From Gymnothorax reevesii (lineage: Eukaryota; Chordata; Actinopteri; Anguilliformes; Muraenidae), in NCBI GenBank assembly GCA_029721435.1, contig CM056573.1:71862001-71926000 (forward strand): a stretch of 64,000 nucleotides of DNA. The letters are read 5' to 3'. Each line of letters begins with the position of its first letter. The first letter of the stretch is position 1. The notes under the pieces are model-generated. The model saw only the letters and a list, made by a program, of their open reading frames with translations. It was not told the DNA's origin and ran no database searches. Position numbers and translations under genes: made by a program. Shown piece by piece: positions 19,116 through 32,582 of the stretch.

Positions 19116-22100
19116 TTGCCATAAACATATCTCCCCAGCGGGCCACAGTACGAAGTAGATTCCCAGTCCGTCGTGGAAACATATACTGGTGTACGTGCGA
19201 TTAGGTAGTGATTGTTTTTAAATTTCATTTGATTTCATTTGACACACTCTTTTTACTTGAACAAAAGATTGACCGCGATTCCGTACCATGCTTTCTGTTA
19301 ACGTTCTGACAAAATGTGGCAGCCCTCCATGCTTAGGGTCGGGCGTGTAAAGTCACCGAACAGGCCTTGAGGTGACGTGTCTTAAATGGAACACTCGAGG
19401 CGTCATAAATCAGACCGGGTCACTTGAGCAGAAGAAAACAAAGGAGTAAACAAGCCCGATGGATGAGAGGTTCGAATTCTCTTGGATTCTGCTGAGAAGT
19501 CGCTTTGACGTCAAAGAGCCAGAGTGCATCGAATGTTCATTTTGTTGCTATAACAACAGCACCGTTGCTATAAACAACTCTGCCCAGGGAGCCGACGGAA
19601 GAATGCTGATTCTCAGTCCGTGTCCAATGCTCATGGAAAGATGTCCAGGAGTACATGCGATTTGGCAGTGATTTTATTTTTATGAAATTAGATTTTAATT
19701 GACTCACTCTTTGTTTAAACAAAAAAAAAAAAGATGCGCGATTCAGTAGCATGCTTTCTGTTTACGTATTGACAAAATGTGCCTGCCCTCCACTTAGCCG
19801 TCGGGCTTGTCTTGTGACCAAACAGGCTCTGCTGTGACGTGACTTAAATGGACCAGTGGAGGTTTCAAATTCTCCGGCAGCTACAGGTCTCAAAAAAGTT
19901 GGGACACTTGTAAAAAGGGGCTTTAACAGCATTGAATTTCTAAGAGAATCAGCTGAAAGAACATTTAGCAAGTAATTAAGTTAACTGTCATCTGCTGCGC
20001 AACATGATTACTTATAAAAGGGTTGTCATTGAGAGGCTGAGTTTCTCAGAAGTAAAGATGGCCAGAAGCTCTCCCACCTGTGAAGGCTTGCATAAAAAAA
20101 AATGTTGAATACTTTAAAAACACTGCTCCTCGACGTTAAATTGCAAAGACATTGAAGGTCTCATCATCTTCAGTACATGACATCATCAAAAGATTCAGAG
20201 TAACTGGAAAAATCTCTGCCTGTAAGGGACTAGGCCGAGACCTTTACTGGATGCCCTTTATCTTCGGACCCTCAGATGCCACTGCATCACTCACCGGCAT
20301 GATTCTTGGGATTCTGCAATGATAGAGAAAGAAAAAACATCACTGATTATACCTAGAACTGCCACAAGGTCATTCTGACCTCCATTAGTCCCAGTGCAAA
20401 AGAATGTAAATGGACTATATAGGGGCTGACTATGGAGCTAGGCAGATTGGCAGCTCAAAGCACTTGACAGTAGCCTAATACCTCACGTATGCCCATTTAT
20501 GCAACACATTCATACACTGACGGCTACGCAAGGCAGTCAACTGCATCTTGTTACTTTTTGAATGGTGTGCAGGCGCATATGTAAGCCAGTTGCTGTCATG
20601 ACGTCAGAATCAATTTGTTCTCCCATTTTGCAGGTAGAAATTGTGATTGTCACAGAGCTGTTCTTCTATTCATTTAGTTTATTTAGTAAGCTGGTTAGGA
20701 TACCAGAAAAAGAAATTAATCAGAGGAAATGGATGAATGTAAGTCAGGCTTTGGCAAAGCTTCAGGACATGAGTTCTTGTGAGTCAGATGGAGAAGAAAT
20801 ATCAGGGCTCAGTGATGCTTCTAGGTCTAGTGAATCCGACTCCGATTTTGAAACTGAATGCGATCATGAGCCACACGGTAAAGGTATCACAGCTTCTGGG
20901 CAAACTAAGCCTTTGATGCCAGGAAGGTCACCAAAACTGGATATTTATTCACGTCATAACGCTTAGGTTTCACAGCATAATTTGAAGTCCAAATACTTTG
21001 AAACATTTAAAATTAGCCACAATAGCCAACAAATTGAAGCTTTAAAGCTCTGACCTCTATACTATTTAATCAATGAAGAATCTTAGCAAAACACCATTTA
21101 TTGTCCTCTGAATTCTGAAAGTACTTTGAAATGCTTTCACTGAGGCAACACCTCACAGCTTAAAAGTATTACAAAGAGTGGTGCATTTTTGTCAATAAAG
21201 AGGATGCAGCCATATTTCCACGTCATCCATGCCATGATGAAGGGAGACGCAGTAGCGCAGTGGAGAGCATGGGCTTGACTTGGGATGGAAAGATTCTGTG
21301 TTCCAGTCCTTGCCTTAGCCTGTGCAAAGTGTTCTCAGGCAAAACTCTTCACTTCCACACTGCCTCACTCTACCCAGGTGTACAAATGGGTCCCAGCAAA
21401 ATTGTCAGGGAAACTTGACTGAGAGCAGTGGGAGAACCCGAGTTGGACTAGTGTCCCATCGAGGGGGTTTAGCAATACTCCTATTTGCTTCATGTCACAG
21501 AAACCAGGGTTAAACACAGGCCTGGTGGGCCTCCAGGCATGACCTCCACGCCTGGTTAGAAATAGTCTTTATTCCGTCTGAGCAGCTGCTCATTTTGAAA
21601 ACAAGAAGGGCACTTGGTAGAGCTCATACCTCCGCCAAGCCCACATGTAAGTATTATTGGTTCTGGATCCAGGAGAGTATCATCCAGACCAACAACAGCT
21701 GTGATTAGTTCCTCTTTTAGGGCAGATTCTATTCAGTGCTGAAATTTTCTGAAAATCTGTTCATTACAGAAGAACATACCGAATTGTTCCGAATATAAGA
21801 CGATTCTGGATATGAGACTACTCCCCTTTCTCAAGTCATATTTTGGAAAAAATAGGGTTTTGATGACAAAATCTTGTTTTAGTCACTGAAGAATAATAAT
21901 CATCGCAAAAATTTCTTTGAAAATACTGATAAAACAAACTGAAAGAAAAACCAATATAAAAGATTGCAGGCTGTTGTTTTGCGCCATCTATTGTTGTGAG
22001 CATGTATTGAGTATAGACTATAAAACGCACACACAGGATGACTGTTATTGTTAGAAGCCTAGTCCACGGAAAATACGACGACCCCATTTCTCCGCTGTGA

Positions 22101-22289
22101 CGTGTCTTTAATGGAACGGCGGAGGCGTCAAAGATAAAACAGGGTCACTTGAGCAAAAAGAGAGGAAATAGTAAACATGCCCGATGGACGAGAGATGCTA
22201 ATTTACTGAGATTCCGCAGAGAAGTCACTGTTATGTCAAAGACGCAGAGTGCATCGTATGCCTGTTCCGTGGATATGTAAAAAGCACCG
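19116..22289 (+). repeat. Unit U7 (class 2), 15-bp deletion
   Basis: 3,174 bp, the shortest unit. Tc1-like fragment from 19884, open ORF 20562-20966, SINE A box at 21253. Fifteen bp are missing just before the ORF near 20546, between two actgcat repeats present in other copies. The marker ttgaggtgac near 19369 is shared with U19 only. Confidence 0.97.
20562..20966 (+). CDS. Acidic ORF, U7 copy, open (134 codons)
   Basis: Full-length, with private changes Tyr7Cys (catatgtaag, weakening the TATA-like motif), DHEPH and TASGQ. The 15-bp deletion lies just upstream of the start and does not touch the frame. Confidence 0.3.
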   Translation: MVCRRICKPVAVMTSESICSPILQVEIVIVTELFFYSFSLFSKLVRIPEKEINQRKWMNVSQALAKLQDMSSCESDGEEISGLSDASRSSESDSDFETECDHEPHGKGITASGQTKPLMPGRSPKLDIYSRHNA

Positions 22290-25200
22290 TTGCCATAAAC
22301 ATATCTCCCCAGCGGGCCACAGTACGAAGTAGATTCCCAGTCCGTCGTGGAAACATATACTGGTGTACGTGCGATTAGGTAGTGATTGTTTTTAAATTTC
22401 ATTTGATTTCATTTGACACACTCTTTTTACTTGAACAAAAGATTGACCGCGATTCCGTACCATGCTTTCTGTTAACGTTCTGACAAAATGTGGCAGCCCT
22501 CCATGCTTAGGGTCGGGCGTGTAAAGTCACCGAACAGGCCTTGTGGTGACGTGTCTTAAATGGAACACTCGAGGCGTCATAAATCAGACCGGGTCACTTG
22601 AGCAGAAGAAAACAAAGGAGTAAACAAGCCCGATGGATGAGAGGTTCGAATTCTCTTGGATTCTGCTGAGAAGTCGCTTTGACGTCAAAGAGCCAGAGTG
22701 CATCGAATGTTCATTTTGTTGCTATAACAACAGCACCGTTGCTATAAACAACTCTGCCCAGGGAGCCGACGGAAGAATGCTGATTCTCAGTCCGTGTCCA
22801 ATGCTCATGGAAAGATGTCCAGGAGTACGTGCGATTTGGCAGTGATTTTATTTTTATGAAATTAGATTTTAATTGACTCACTCTTTGTTTAAACAAAAAA
22901 AAAAAATGCGCGATTCAGTAGCATGCTTTCTGTTTACGTATTGACAAAATGTGCCTGCCCTCCACTTAGCCGTCGGGCTTGTCTTGTGACCAAACAGGCT
23001 CTGCTGTGACGTGACTTAAATGGATCAGCGGAGGTTTCAAATTCTCCGGCAGCTACAGGTCTCAAAAAAGTTGGGACACTTGTAAAAAGGGGCTTTAAAA
23101 GCATTGAATTTCTAAGAGAATCAGCTGAAAGAACATTTAGCAAGTAATTAAGTTAACTGTCATCTGCTGCGCAACATGATTACTTATAAAAGGGTTGTCA
23201 TTGAGAGGCTGAGTTTCTCAGAAGTAAAGATGGCCAGAAGCTCTCCCACCTGGGAAGGCTTGCATAAAAAAAAAATGTTGAATACTTTAATAACACTGCT
23301 CCTCGACGTTAAATTGCAAAGGCATTGAAGGTCTCATCATCTTCAGTACATGACATCATCAAAAGATTCAGAGTAACTGGAAAAATCTCTGCCTGTAAGG
23401 GACTAGGCCGAGACCTTTACTGGATGCCCTTTATCTTTGGACCCTCAGATGCCACTGCATCACTCACCGGCATGATTCTTGGGATTCTGCAATAATAGAG
23501 AAAGAAAAAACATCACTGATTATACCTAGAACTGCCACAAGGTCATTTTGACCTCCATTAGTCCCAGTGCAAAAGAATGTAAATGGACTATATAGGGGCT
23601 GACTATGGAGCTAGTCAGATTGGCAGCTCAAAGCACTTGACAGTAGCCTAATACCTCACGTATGCCCATTTATGCAGCACATTCATACACTGACGGCTAC
23701 GCAAGGCAGTCAACTGCATCTTGGTTGACTGCATTTTGTTACTTTTTGAATGGTGTGCAGGCGCATATATAAGCCAGTTGCTGTCATGACGTCAGAATCA
23801 ATTTGTTCTCCCATTTTGCAGGTAGAAATTGTGATTGTCACAGAGCTGTTCCTCTATTCATTTAGTTTATTTAGTAAGCTGGTTAGGATACCAGAAAAAT
23901 AAATTAATCAGAGGAAATGGATGAATGTAAGTCAGGCTTTGGCAAAGCTTCAGGACATGAGTTCTTGTGAGTCAGATGGAGAAGAAATATCAGGGCTCAG
24001 TGATGCTTCTAGGTCTAGTGAATCCGACTCCGATTTTGAAACTGAATGCGATCGTGAGCCACATGGTAAAGGTATCACAGCTGCTGGGCAAACTAAGCCT
24101 TTGATGCCAGGAAGGTCACCAAAACTGGATATTTATTCACGTCATAATGCTTCGGTTTCACAGCATAATTTCAAGTCCAAATACTTTGAAACATTTAAAA
24201 TTAGCCACAATAGCCAACAAATTGATGCTTTAAATCTCTGACCTCTATACTATTTAATCAATGAAGAATCTTAGCAAAACACCATTTATTGTCCTCTGAA
24301 TTCTGAAAGTACTTTGAAATGCTTTCACTGAGGCAACACCTCACAGCTTAAAAGTATTACAAAGAGTGGTGCATTTTTGTCAATAAAGAGGATGCAGCCA
24401 AATTTCCACGTCATCCATGCCATGATGAAGGGAGACGCAGTAGCGCAGTGGAGAGCATGGGCTTGACTTGGGATGGAAAGATTCTGTGTTCAAGTCCTTG
24501 CCTTAGCCTGTGCAAAGTGTTCTCAGGCAAAACTCTTCACTTCCACACTGCCTCACTCTACCCAGGTGTACAAATGGGTCCCAGCAAAATTGTCAGGGAA
24601 ACTTGACTGAGAGCAGTGGGAGAACCCGAGTTGGACTAGTGTCCCATCGAGGGGGTTTAGCAATACTCCTATTTGCTTCATGTCACAGAAACCAGGGTTA
24701 AACACAGGCCTGGTGGGCCTCCAGGCATGACCTCCACGCCTGGTTAGAAATAGTCTTTATTCCGTCTGAGCAGCTGCTCATTTTGAAAACAAGAAGGGCA
24801 CTTGGTAGAGCTCATACCTCCGCCAAGCCCACATGTAAGTATTATTGGTTCTGGATCCAGGAGAGTATCATCCAGACCAACAACAGCTGTGATTAGTTCC
24901 TCTTTTAGGGCAGATTCTATTCAGTGCTGAAATTTTCTGAAAATCTGTTCATTACATAAGGACATACCGAATTGTTCCGAATATAAGACGATTCTGGATA
25001 TGAGACTACTCCCCTTTCTCAAGTCATATTTTGGAAAAAATAGGGTTTTGATGACAAAATCTTGTTTTAGTCACTAAAGAATAATAATCATCGCAAAAAT
25101 TTCTTTGAAAATACTGATAAAACAAACTGAAAGAAAAACCAATATAAAAGATTGCAGGCTGTTGTTTTGCGCCATCTATTGTTGTGAACATGTATTGAGT

Positions 25201-25476
25201 ATAGACTATAAAACGCACACTCAGGATGACTGTTATTGTTAGAAGCCTAGTCCACGGAAAATACGACGACCCCATTTCTCCGCTGTGACGTGTCTTTAAT
25301 GGAACGGCGGAGGCGTCAAAGATAAAACAGGGTCACTTGAGCAAAAGGAGAGGAAATCGTAAACATGCCCGATGGACGAGAGATGCTAATTTACTGAGAT
25401 TCCGCTGAGAAGTCACTATTATGTCAAGACGCAGAGTGCATCGTATGCCTGTTCCGTGGATATATAAAAAGCACCG
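22290..25476 (+). repeat. Unit U8 (class 1, read-through ORF)
   Basis: 3,187 bp. Tc1-like fragment from 23056, ORF region 23750-24241, SINE A box at 24441. Marks of its middle part are atgcagcac (23683), gttcctctattc (23848), an in-frame TAA, and gcttcggttt in place of gcttaggttt. Its tail (aaatcgtaaac near 25356, ctattatgtcaagacg near 25417) is the type that always precedes a class 3 unit. Confidence 0.97.
23750..24241 (+). pseudogene. Acidic ORF, U8 copy, internal TAA and 3' read-through
   Basis: The same GAA-to-TAA lesion as U5 interrupts the long frame. The normal terminal TAG is TCG here, so the downstream frame from ATG 23921 runs on 29 codons (SVSQHNFKSKYFETFK...) to 106 residues. Shared with U14 and U19. 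Confidence 0.4.
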
Positions 25477-28400
25477 TTGCCATAAACATATCTCCCCAGC
25501 GGGCCACGGTACGAAGTAGATTCCCAGTCCGTCGTGGAAACATATACAGGTGTACGTGCGATTAGGTAGCGATTGTTTTTAAATTTCATTTGATTTCATT
25601 TGACGCACTCTTTTTACTTGAACAAAAGATTGACCGCGATTCCGTACCATGCTTTCTGTTAACGTTCTGACAAAATGTGGCAGCCCTCCATGCTTTGGGT
25701 CGGGCGTGTAAAGTCACCGAACAGGCCTTGTGGTGACGTGTCTTCAATGGAACACCGGAGGCGTCATAAATCAGACCGGGTCACTTGAGCAGAAGAAAAC
25801 AAAGGAGTAAACAAGCCCGATGGATGAGAGGTTCGAATTCTCTTGGATTCTGCTGAGAAGTCGCCGTGACGTCAAAGAGCCAGAGTGCATCGAATGTTCA
25901 TTTTGTTGCTATAACAACAGCACCGTTGCTATAAACAACTCTGCTCAGGTGGCCGACGGAAGAATGCTGATTCTCAGTCCGTGTCCAATGCTCATGGAAA
26001 CATGTCCAGGTGTACGTGCGATTTGGCAGTGATATTATTTTTATGAAATTAGATTTTAATTGACTCACTCTTTTTTTAAACAAAAAAAATGGCCGCGATT
26101 CAGTAGCATGCTTTCTGTTTACGTATTGACAAATTGTGCTTGCCCTCCTCTTAGCCGTCGGGCTTGTCTTGTGACCAGACAGACTGTCCGCTGTGACGTG
26201 TCTTAAATGGATCAGCGGAGGTTTCAAATTCTCCGGCAGCTACAGGTCTCAAAAAAGTTGGGACACTTGTAAAAAGGGGCTTTAAAAGCATTGAATTTCT
26301 AAGAGAATCAGCTGAAAGAACATTTAGCAAGTAATTAAGTTAACTGTCATCTGCTGCGCAACATGATTACCGGGTACTTATAAAAGGGTTGTCATTGAGA
26401 GGCTGAGTTTCTCAGAAGTAAAGATGGCCAGAAGCTCTCCCACCTGTGAAGGCTTGCATGAAAAAAAATTTTGAATACTTTAAAAACACTGCTCCTCGAC
26501 GTTAAATTGCAAAGGCATTGAAGGTCTCATCATCTTCAGTACATGACATCATCAAAAGATTCAGAGTAACTGGAAAAATCTCTGCGTGTAAGGGACTAGG
26601 CCGAAACCTTTACTGGATGCCCTTTATCTTCGGACCCTCAGATGCCACTGCATCACTCACCGGCATGATTCTTGGGATTCTGCAATAACAGAGACAGAAA
26701 AAACATCACTGATTATACCTAGAACTGCCACAAGGTCATTTTGACCTCCATTAGTCCCAGTGCAAAAGAATGTAAATGGACTATATAGCGGCTGACTATG
26801 GAGCTAGTCAGATTGGCAGCTCAAAGCACTTGACAGTAGCCTAAATCCCTCACGTATGCCCATTTATGCAACACATTCATACACTGACGGCTATGCAAGG
26901 CAGTCAACTGCATCTTGGTTGACTGCATTTTGTTACTTTTTGAATGGTTTGCAGGCGCATATATAAGCCAGTTGCTGTCATGACGTCAGAATCAATTTGT
27001 TCTCCCATTTTGCAGGTAGAAATTGTGATTGTCACAGAGCTGTTCTTCTATTCATTTAGTTTATTTCGTAAGCTGGTTAGGATACAAGAAAAAGAAATGG
27101 ATCAGAGGAAATGGATGAATGTAAGTCAGGCTTTGGCAATGCTTCAGGACATGAGTTCTTGTGAGTCAGATGGAGAAGAAATATCAGGGCTCAGTGATGC
27201 GTCTAGGTCTAGTGAATCCGACTCCGATTTTTGAAACTGAATGCGATCGTGAGCCACACGGTAAAGGTATCACAGCTGCTGGGCAAACTAAGCCTTTGAT
27301 GCCAGGAAGGTCACCAAAACTGCATATTTCTTCACGTCATAATGCTTAGGTTTCACAGCATAATATCAAGTCCAAATACTTTGAAACATTTAAAATTAGC
27401 CACAATATCAAAAAAAATTTGAAGTTTTAAAGCTCTGACCTCTGTACTATTTAATCAATGAAGAATCTTAGCAAAACACCATTTATTGTCCTCCGAATTC
27501 TGAAAGTACTTTGAAATGCTTTCACTGAGGCAAGACCTCACAGCTTTAAAGTATTACAAAGAGTGGTGCATTTTTGTCAATAAAGAGGATTCAGTCATAT
27601 TTCCACGTCATCCATGCCATGATGAGGGGAGACGCAGTAGCGCAGTGGAGAGCATGGGCTTGACTTGGGATGGAAAAATTCTGTGTTCAAGTCCTTGCCT
27701 TAGCCTGTGCAAAGTGTTCTCAGGTAAAACTCTTCACTTCCACACTGCCTCACTCTACCCAGGTGTACAAATGGGTACCAGCAAAATTGTCAGGGAAACT
27801 TGACTGAGAGCAGTGGGAGAACCCGAGTTGGACTAGTGTCCCATCGAGGGGGTTTAGCAATACTCCTATTTGCTTCATGTCACAGAAACCAGGGTTAAAC
27901 ACAGGCCTGGTGGGCCTCCAGGCATGACCTCCACGCCTGGTTAGAAATAGTCTTTATTCCGTCTGAGCAGCTGCTCATTTTGAAAACAAGAAGGGCACTT
28001 GGTAGAGCTCATACCTCCGCCATGCCCACATGTAAGTATTATTGGTTCTGGATCCAGGAGAGTATCATCCAGACCAACAACAGCTGTGATTAGTTCCTCT
28101 TTTAGGGCAGATTCTATTCAGTGCTGAAATTTTATGAAAATCTGTTCATTACATAAGGACATTCCGAATATAAGACGATTCTGGATATGAGACTACTCCC
28201 CTTTCTCAAGTCATATTTTGGAAAAAATAGGGTTTTGATGACAAAATCTTGTTTTAGTCACTAAAGAATAATAATCATCGCAAAAATTTCTTTGAAAATA
28301 CTGATAAAACAAACTGGAAGAAAAACCAATATTAAAGATTGCAGGCTGTTGTTTTGCGCCATTTATTGCTGTGAACATGTATTGAGTATAGACATAAAAC

Positions 28401-28663
28401 GCACACACAGGAGGACTGTTATTGTTAGAAGTCTAATCCACGGAAAATACGACGACCCCATTTCTCCGCTGTGACGTGTCTTTAATGGAACGGCGGAGGC
28501 GTCAAAGATAAAACAGGGTCACTTGAGCAAAAGGAGAGGAAATAGTAAACATGCCCGATGGACGAGAGATGCTAATTTACTGAGATTCCGCTGAGAAGTC
28601 ACTGTTATGTCAAAGACGCAGAGTGCATCGTATGCCTGTTCCGTGGATATATAAAAAGCACCG
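25477..28663 (+). repeat. Unit U9 (class 3)
   Basis: 3,187 bp. Tc1-like fragment from 26243, frameshifted ORF 26944-27349, SINE A box at 27638. Class 3 differs from class 1 throughout: cacggtacgaag, cgccgtgacgtc, tgcttgccctcctctta, a 6-bp cgggta insertion near 26369, tatttcgtaagctgg, an extra T in the ORF, and ccatgcccacatg near 28020. A cluster of linked differences marks a separate lineage of the unit. Confidence 0.97.
26944..27349 (+). pseudogene. Acidic ORF, U9 copy, +1 frameshift
   Basis: An extra T in ccgatttttgaaac gives a stop right after SESDSDF (96 codons). Class 3 replacements include FRKLVRIQEKEMDQRK and ALAMLQ. The 3' part (FETECDREPH...) survives in another frame. Confidence 0.45.
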
Positions 28664-31600
28664 TTGCCATAAACATATCTCCCCAGCGGGCCACGGAACG
28701 AAGTAGATTCCCAGTCCGTCGTGGAAACATATACAGGTGTACGTGCGATTAGGCAGTGATTGTTTTAAAATTTCATTTGATTTCATTTGACACACTCTTT
28801 TTACTTGAACAAAAGATTGACCGCGATTCCGTACCATGCTTTCTGTTAACGTTCTGACAAAATGTGGCAGCCCTCCATGCTTAGGGTTGGGCGTGTAAAG
28901 TCACCGAACAGGCCTTGTGGTGACGTGTCTCAAATGGAACACTCGAGGCGTCATAAATCAGACCGGGTCACTTGAGCAGAAGAAAACAAAGGAGTAAACA
29001 AGCCCGATGGATGAGAGGTTCGAATTCGCTTGGATTCTGCTGAGAAGTCGCTTTGACGTCAAAGAGCCAGAGTGCATCGAATGTTCATTTTGTTGCTATA
29101 ACAACAGCACCGTTGCTATAAACAACTCTGCCCAGGGGGCCGACGGAAGAATGCTGATTCTCAGTCCGTGTCCAATGCTCATGGAAACATGTCCAGGTGT
29201 ACGTGCGATTTGGCAGTGATTTTATTTTTATGAATGTAGATTTTAATTGACTCACTCTTTGCTTAAGCAAAAAAATGACCGCAATTCAGTTGCATGCTTT
29301 TTGTTTACGTATTGACAAAATGTGCCTGCCCTCCACTTAGCCGTCGGGCTTGTCTTGTGACCAAACAGGCTGTCTGCTGTGACGTGACTTAAATGGATCA
29401 GCGGAGGTTTCAAATTCTACGGCAGCTACAGGTCTCAAAAAAGTTGGGACACTTGTAAAAAGGGGCTTTAAAAGCATTGAATTTCTAAGAGAATCAGCTG
29501 AAAGAACATTTAGCAAGTAATTAAGTTAACTGTCATCTGCTGCGCAACATGATTACTCATAAAAGGGTTGTCATTGAGAGGCTGAGTTTCTCAGAAGTAA
29601 AGATGGCCAGAAGCTCTCCCACCTGTGAAGGCTTGCATGAAAAATAATGTTGAATACTTTAAAAACACTGCTCCTCGACGTTAAATTGCAAAAGCATTGA
29701 AGGCCTCATCATCTTCAGTACATGACATCATCAAAAGATTCAGAGTAACTGGAAAAATCAGGGACTAGGCCGAAACCTTTACTGGATGCCCTTTATCTTC
29801 GGACCCTCAGATGCCACTGCATCACTCACCGGCATGATTCTTGGGATTCTGCAATGATAGAGAAAGAAAAAACATCACTGATTATACCTAGAACTGCCAC
29901 AAGGTCATTCTGACCTCCATTAGTCCCAGTGCAAAAGAATGTAAATGGACTATATAGGGGCTGACTATGGAGCTAGGCAGATTGGCAGCTCAAAGCACTT
30001 GACAGTAGCCTAATACCTCACGTATGCCCATTTATGCAACACATTCATACACTGACGGCTACGCAAGGCAGTCAACTGCATCTTGGTTGACTGCATTTTG
30101 TTACTTTTTGAATGGTGTGCAGGCGCATATATAAGCCAGTTGCTGTCATGACGTCAGAATCAATTTGTTCTCCCATTTTGCAGGTACAAATTGTGATTGT
30201 CACAGAGCTGTTCTTCTATTCATTTAGTTTATTTAGTAAGCTGGTTAGGATACCAGAAAAAGAAATTAATCAGAGGAAATGGATGAATGTAAGTCAGGCT
30301 TTGACAAAGCTTCAGGACATGAGTTCTTGTGAGTCAGATGGAGAAGAAATATCAGGGCTCAGTGATGCTTCTAGGTCTAGTGAATCCGACTCCGATTTTG
30401 AAACTGAATGCGATCGTGAGCCACACGGTAAAGGTATCACAGCTGCTGGGCAAACTAAGCCTTTGATGCCAGGAAGGTCACCAAAACTGGATATTTATTC
30501 ACGTCATAATGCTTAGGTTTCACAGCATAATTTCAAGTCCAAATACTTTGAAACATTTAAAATTAGCCACAATAGCCAACAAATTGATGCTTTAAAGCTC
30601 TGACCTCTATACTATTTAATCAATGAAGAATCTTAGCAAAACACCATTTATTGTCCTCTGAATTCTGAAAGTACTTTGAAATGCTTTCACTGAGGCAACA
30701 CCTCACAGCTTAAAAGTATTACAAAGAGTGGTGCATTTTTGTCGATAAAGAGGATGCAGTCATATTTCCACGTCATCCATGCCATGATGAAGGGATACGC
30801 AGTAGCGCAGTGGAGAGCATGGGCTTGACTTGGGATGGAAAGATTCTGTGTTCAAGTCCATGCCTTAGCCTGTGCAAAGTGTTCTCAGGCAAAACTCTTC
30901 ACTTCCACACTGCCTCACTCTACCCAGGTGTACAAATGGGTCCCAGCAAAATTGTCAGGGAAACTTGACTGAGAGCAGTGGGAGAACCCGAGTTGGACTA
31001 GTGTCCCATCGAGGGGGTTTAGCAATACTCCTATTTGCTTCATGTCACAGAAACCAGGGTTAAACACAGGCCTGGTGGGCCTCCAGGCATGACCTCCACG
31101 CCTGGTTAGAAATAGTCTTTATTCCGTCTGAGCAGCTGCTCATTTTGAAAACAAGAAGGGCACTTGGTAGAGCTCATACCTCCGCCAAGCCCACATGTAA
31201 GTATTATTGGTTCTGGATCCAGGAGAGTATCATCCAGACCAACAACAGCTGTGATTAGTTCTTCTTTTAGGGCAGATTCTATTCAGTGCTGAAATTTTCT
31301 GAAAATCTGTTGATTACATAAGGACATACCGAATTGTTCCGAATATAAGACGATTCTGGATATGAGACTACTCCCCTTTCTCAAGTCATATTTTGGAAAA
31401 AATAGGGTTTGGATGACAAAATCTTGTTTTAGTCACTAAAGAATAATAATCATGGCAAAAATTTCTTTGAAAATACTGATAAAACAAACTGAAAGAAAAA
31501 CCAATATAAAAGATTGCAGGCTGTTGTTTTGCGCCATCTATTGTTGTGAACATGTATTGAGTATAGACTATAAAACGCACACACAGGATGACTGCTATTG

Positions 31601-31839
31601 TGAGAAGCCTAGTCCACAGAAAATACGACGACCCCATTTCTCCGCTGTGACGTGTCTTTAATGGAACGGCGGAGGCGTCAAAGATAAAACAGGGTCACTT
31701 GAGCAAAAGGAGAGGAAATAGTAAACATGCCCGATGGACGAGAGATGCTAATTTACTGAGATTCCGCAGAGAAGTCACTGTTATGTCAAAGACGCAGAGT
31801 GCATCGTATGCCTGTTCCGTGGATATGTAAAAAGCACCG
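28664..31839 (+). repeat. Unit U10 (class 4)
   Basis: 3,176 bp. Tc1-like fragment from 29429, open ORF 30112-30516, SINE A box at 30803. Class 4 marks: cacggaacgaag, gaattcgcttgg, gcttaagcaaaaaaatgacc, gcatgaaaaataatg, and a 10-bp deletion inside the Tc1-like fragment near 29758. It shares agggatacgcag (30793) and caagtccatgcc (30853) only with U17. Confidence 0.97.
30112..30516 (+). CDS. Acidic ORF, U10 copy, open (134 codons)
   Basis: Full-length with VQIVIV and ALTKLQ, the same translation as U6, U11 and U17. Confidence 0.3.
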   Translation: MVCRRIYKPVAVMTSESICSPILQVQIVIVTELFFYSFSLFSKLVRIPEKEINQRKWMNVSQALTKLQDMSSCESDGEEISGLSDASRSSESDSDFETECDREPHGKGITAAGQTKPLMPGRSPKLDIYSRHNA

Positions 31840-32546
31840 TTGCCATAAACATATCTCCCCAGCGGGCCACAGTACGAAGTAGATTCCCAGTCCGTCGTGG
31901 AAACATATACTGGTGTACGTGCGATTAGGTAGTGATTGTTTTTAAATTTCATTTGATTTCATTTGACACACTCTTTTTACTTGAACAAAAGATTGACCGC
32001 GATTCCGTACCATGCTTTCTGTTAACGTTCTGACAAAATGTGGCAGCCCTCCATGCTTAGGGTCGGGCGTGTAAAGTCACCGAACAGGCCTTGTGGTGAC
32101 GTGTCTTAAATGGAACACTCGAGGCATCATAAATCAGACCGGGTCACTTGAGCAGAAGAAAACAAAGGAGTAAACAAGCCCGATGGATGAGAGGTTCGAA
32201 TTCTCTTGGATTCGGCTGAGAAGTCGCTTTGACGTCAAAGAGCCAGAGGGCATCGAATGTTCATTTTGTTGCTATAACAACAGCACCGTTGCTATAAACA
32301 ACTCTGCCCAGGGAGCCGACGGAAGAATGCTGATTCTCAGTCCGTGTCCAATGCTCATGGAAAGATGTCCAGGAGTACATGCGATTTGGCAGTGATTTTA
32401 TTTTTATGAAATTAGATTTTAATTGACTCACTCTTTGTTTAAACAAAAAAAAAAAAAGATGCGCGATTCAGTAGCATGCTTTCTGTTTACGTATTGACAA
32501 AATGTGCCTGCCCTCCACTTAGCCGTCGGGCTTGTCTTGTGACCAA

Positions 32547-32582
32547 CCAGGCTCTGCTGTTACACCAGGCTCTGCTGTGACG
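32547..32582 (+). repeat. 18-bp tandem duplication in U11
   Basis: ccaggctctgctgt occurs at 32547 and 32565, where other units have one copy at the s2/s3 junction. Private to U11; probably replication slippage. Confidence 0.85.

Noticed and set aside
27516..27803. 95-codon ORF in class 3 units
   Set aside because: It runs from the spacer into the SINE-like block; most of the translation is SINE sequence.
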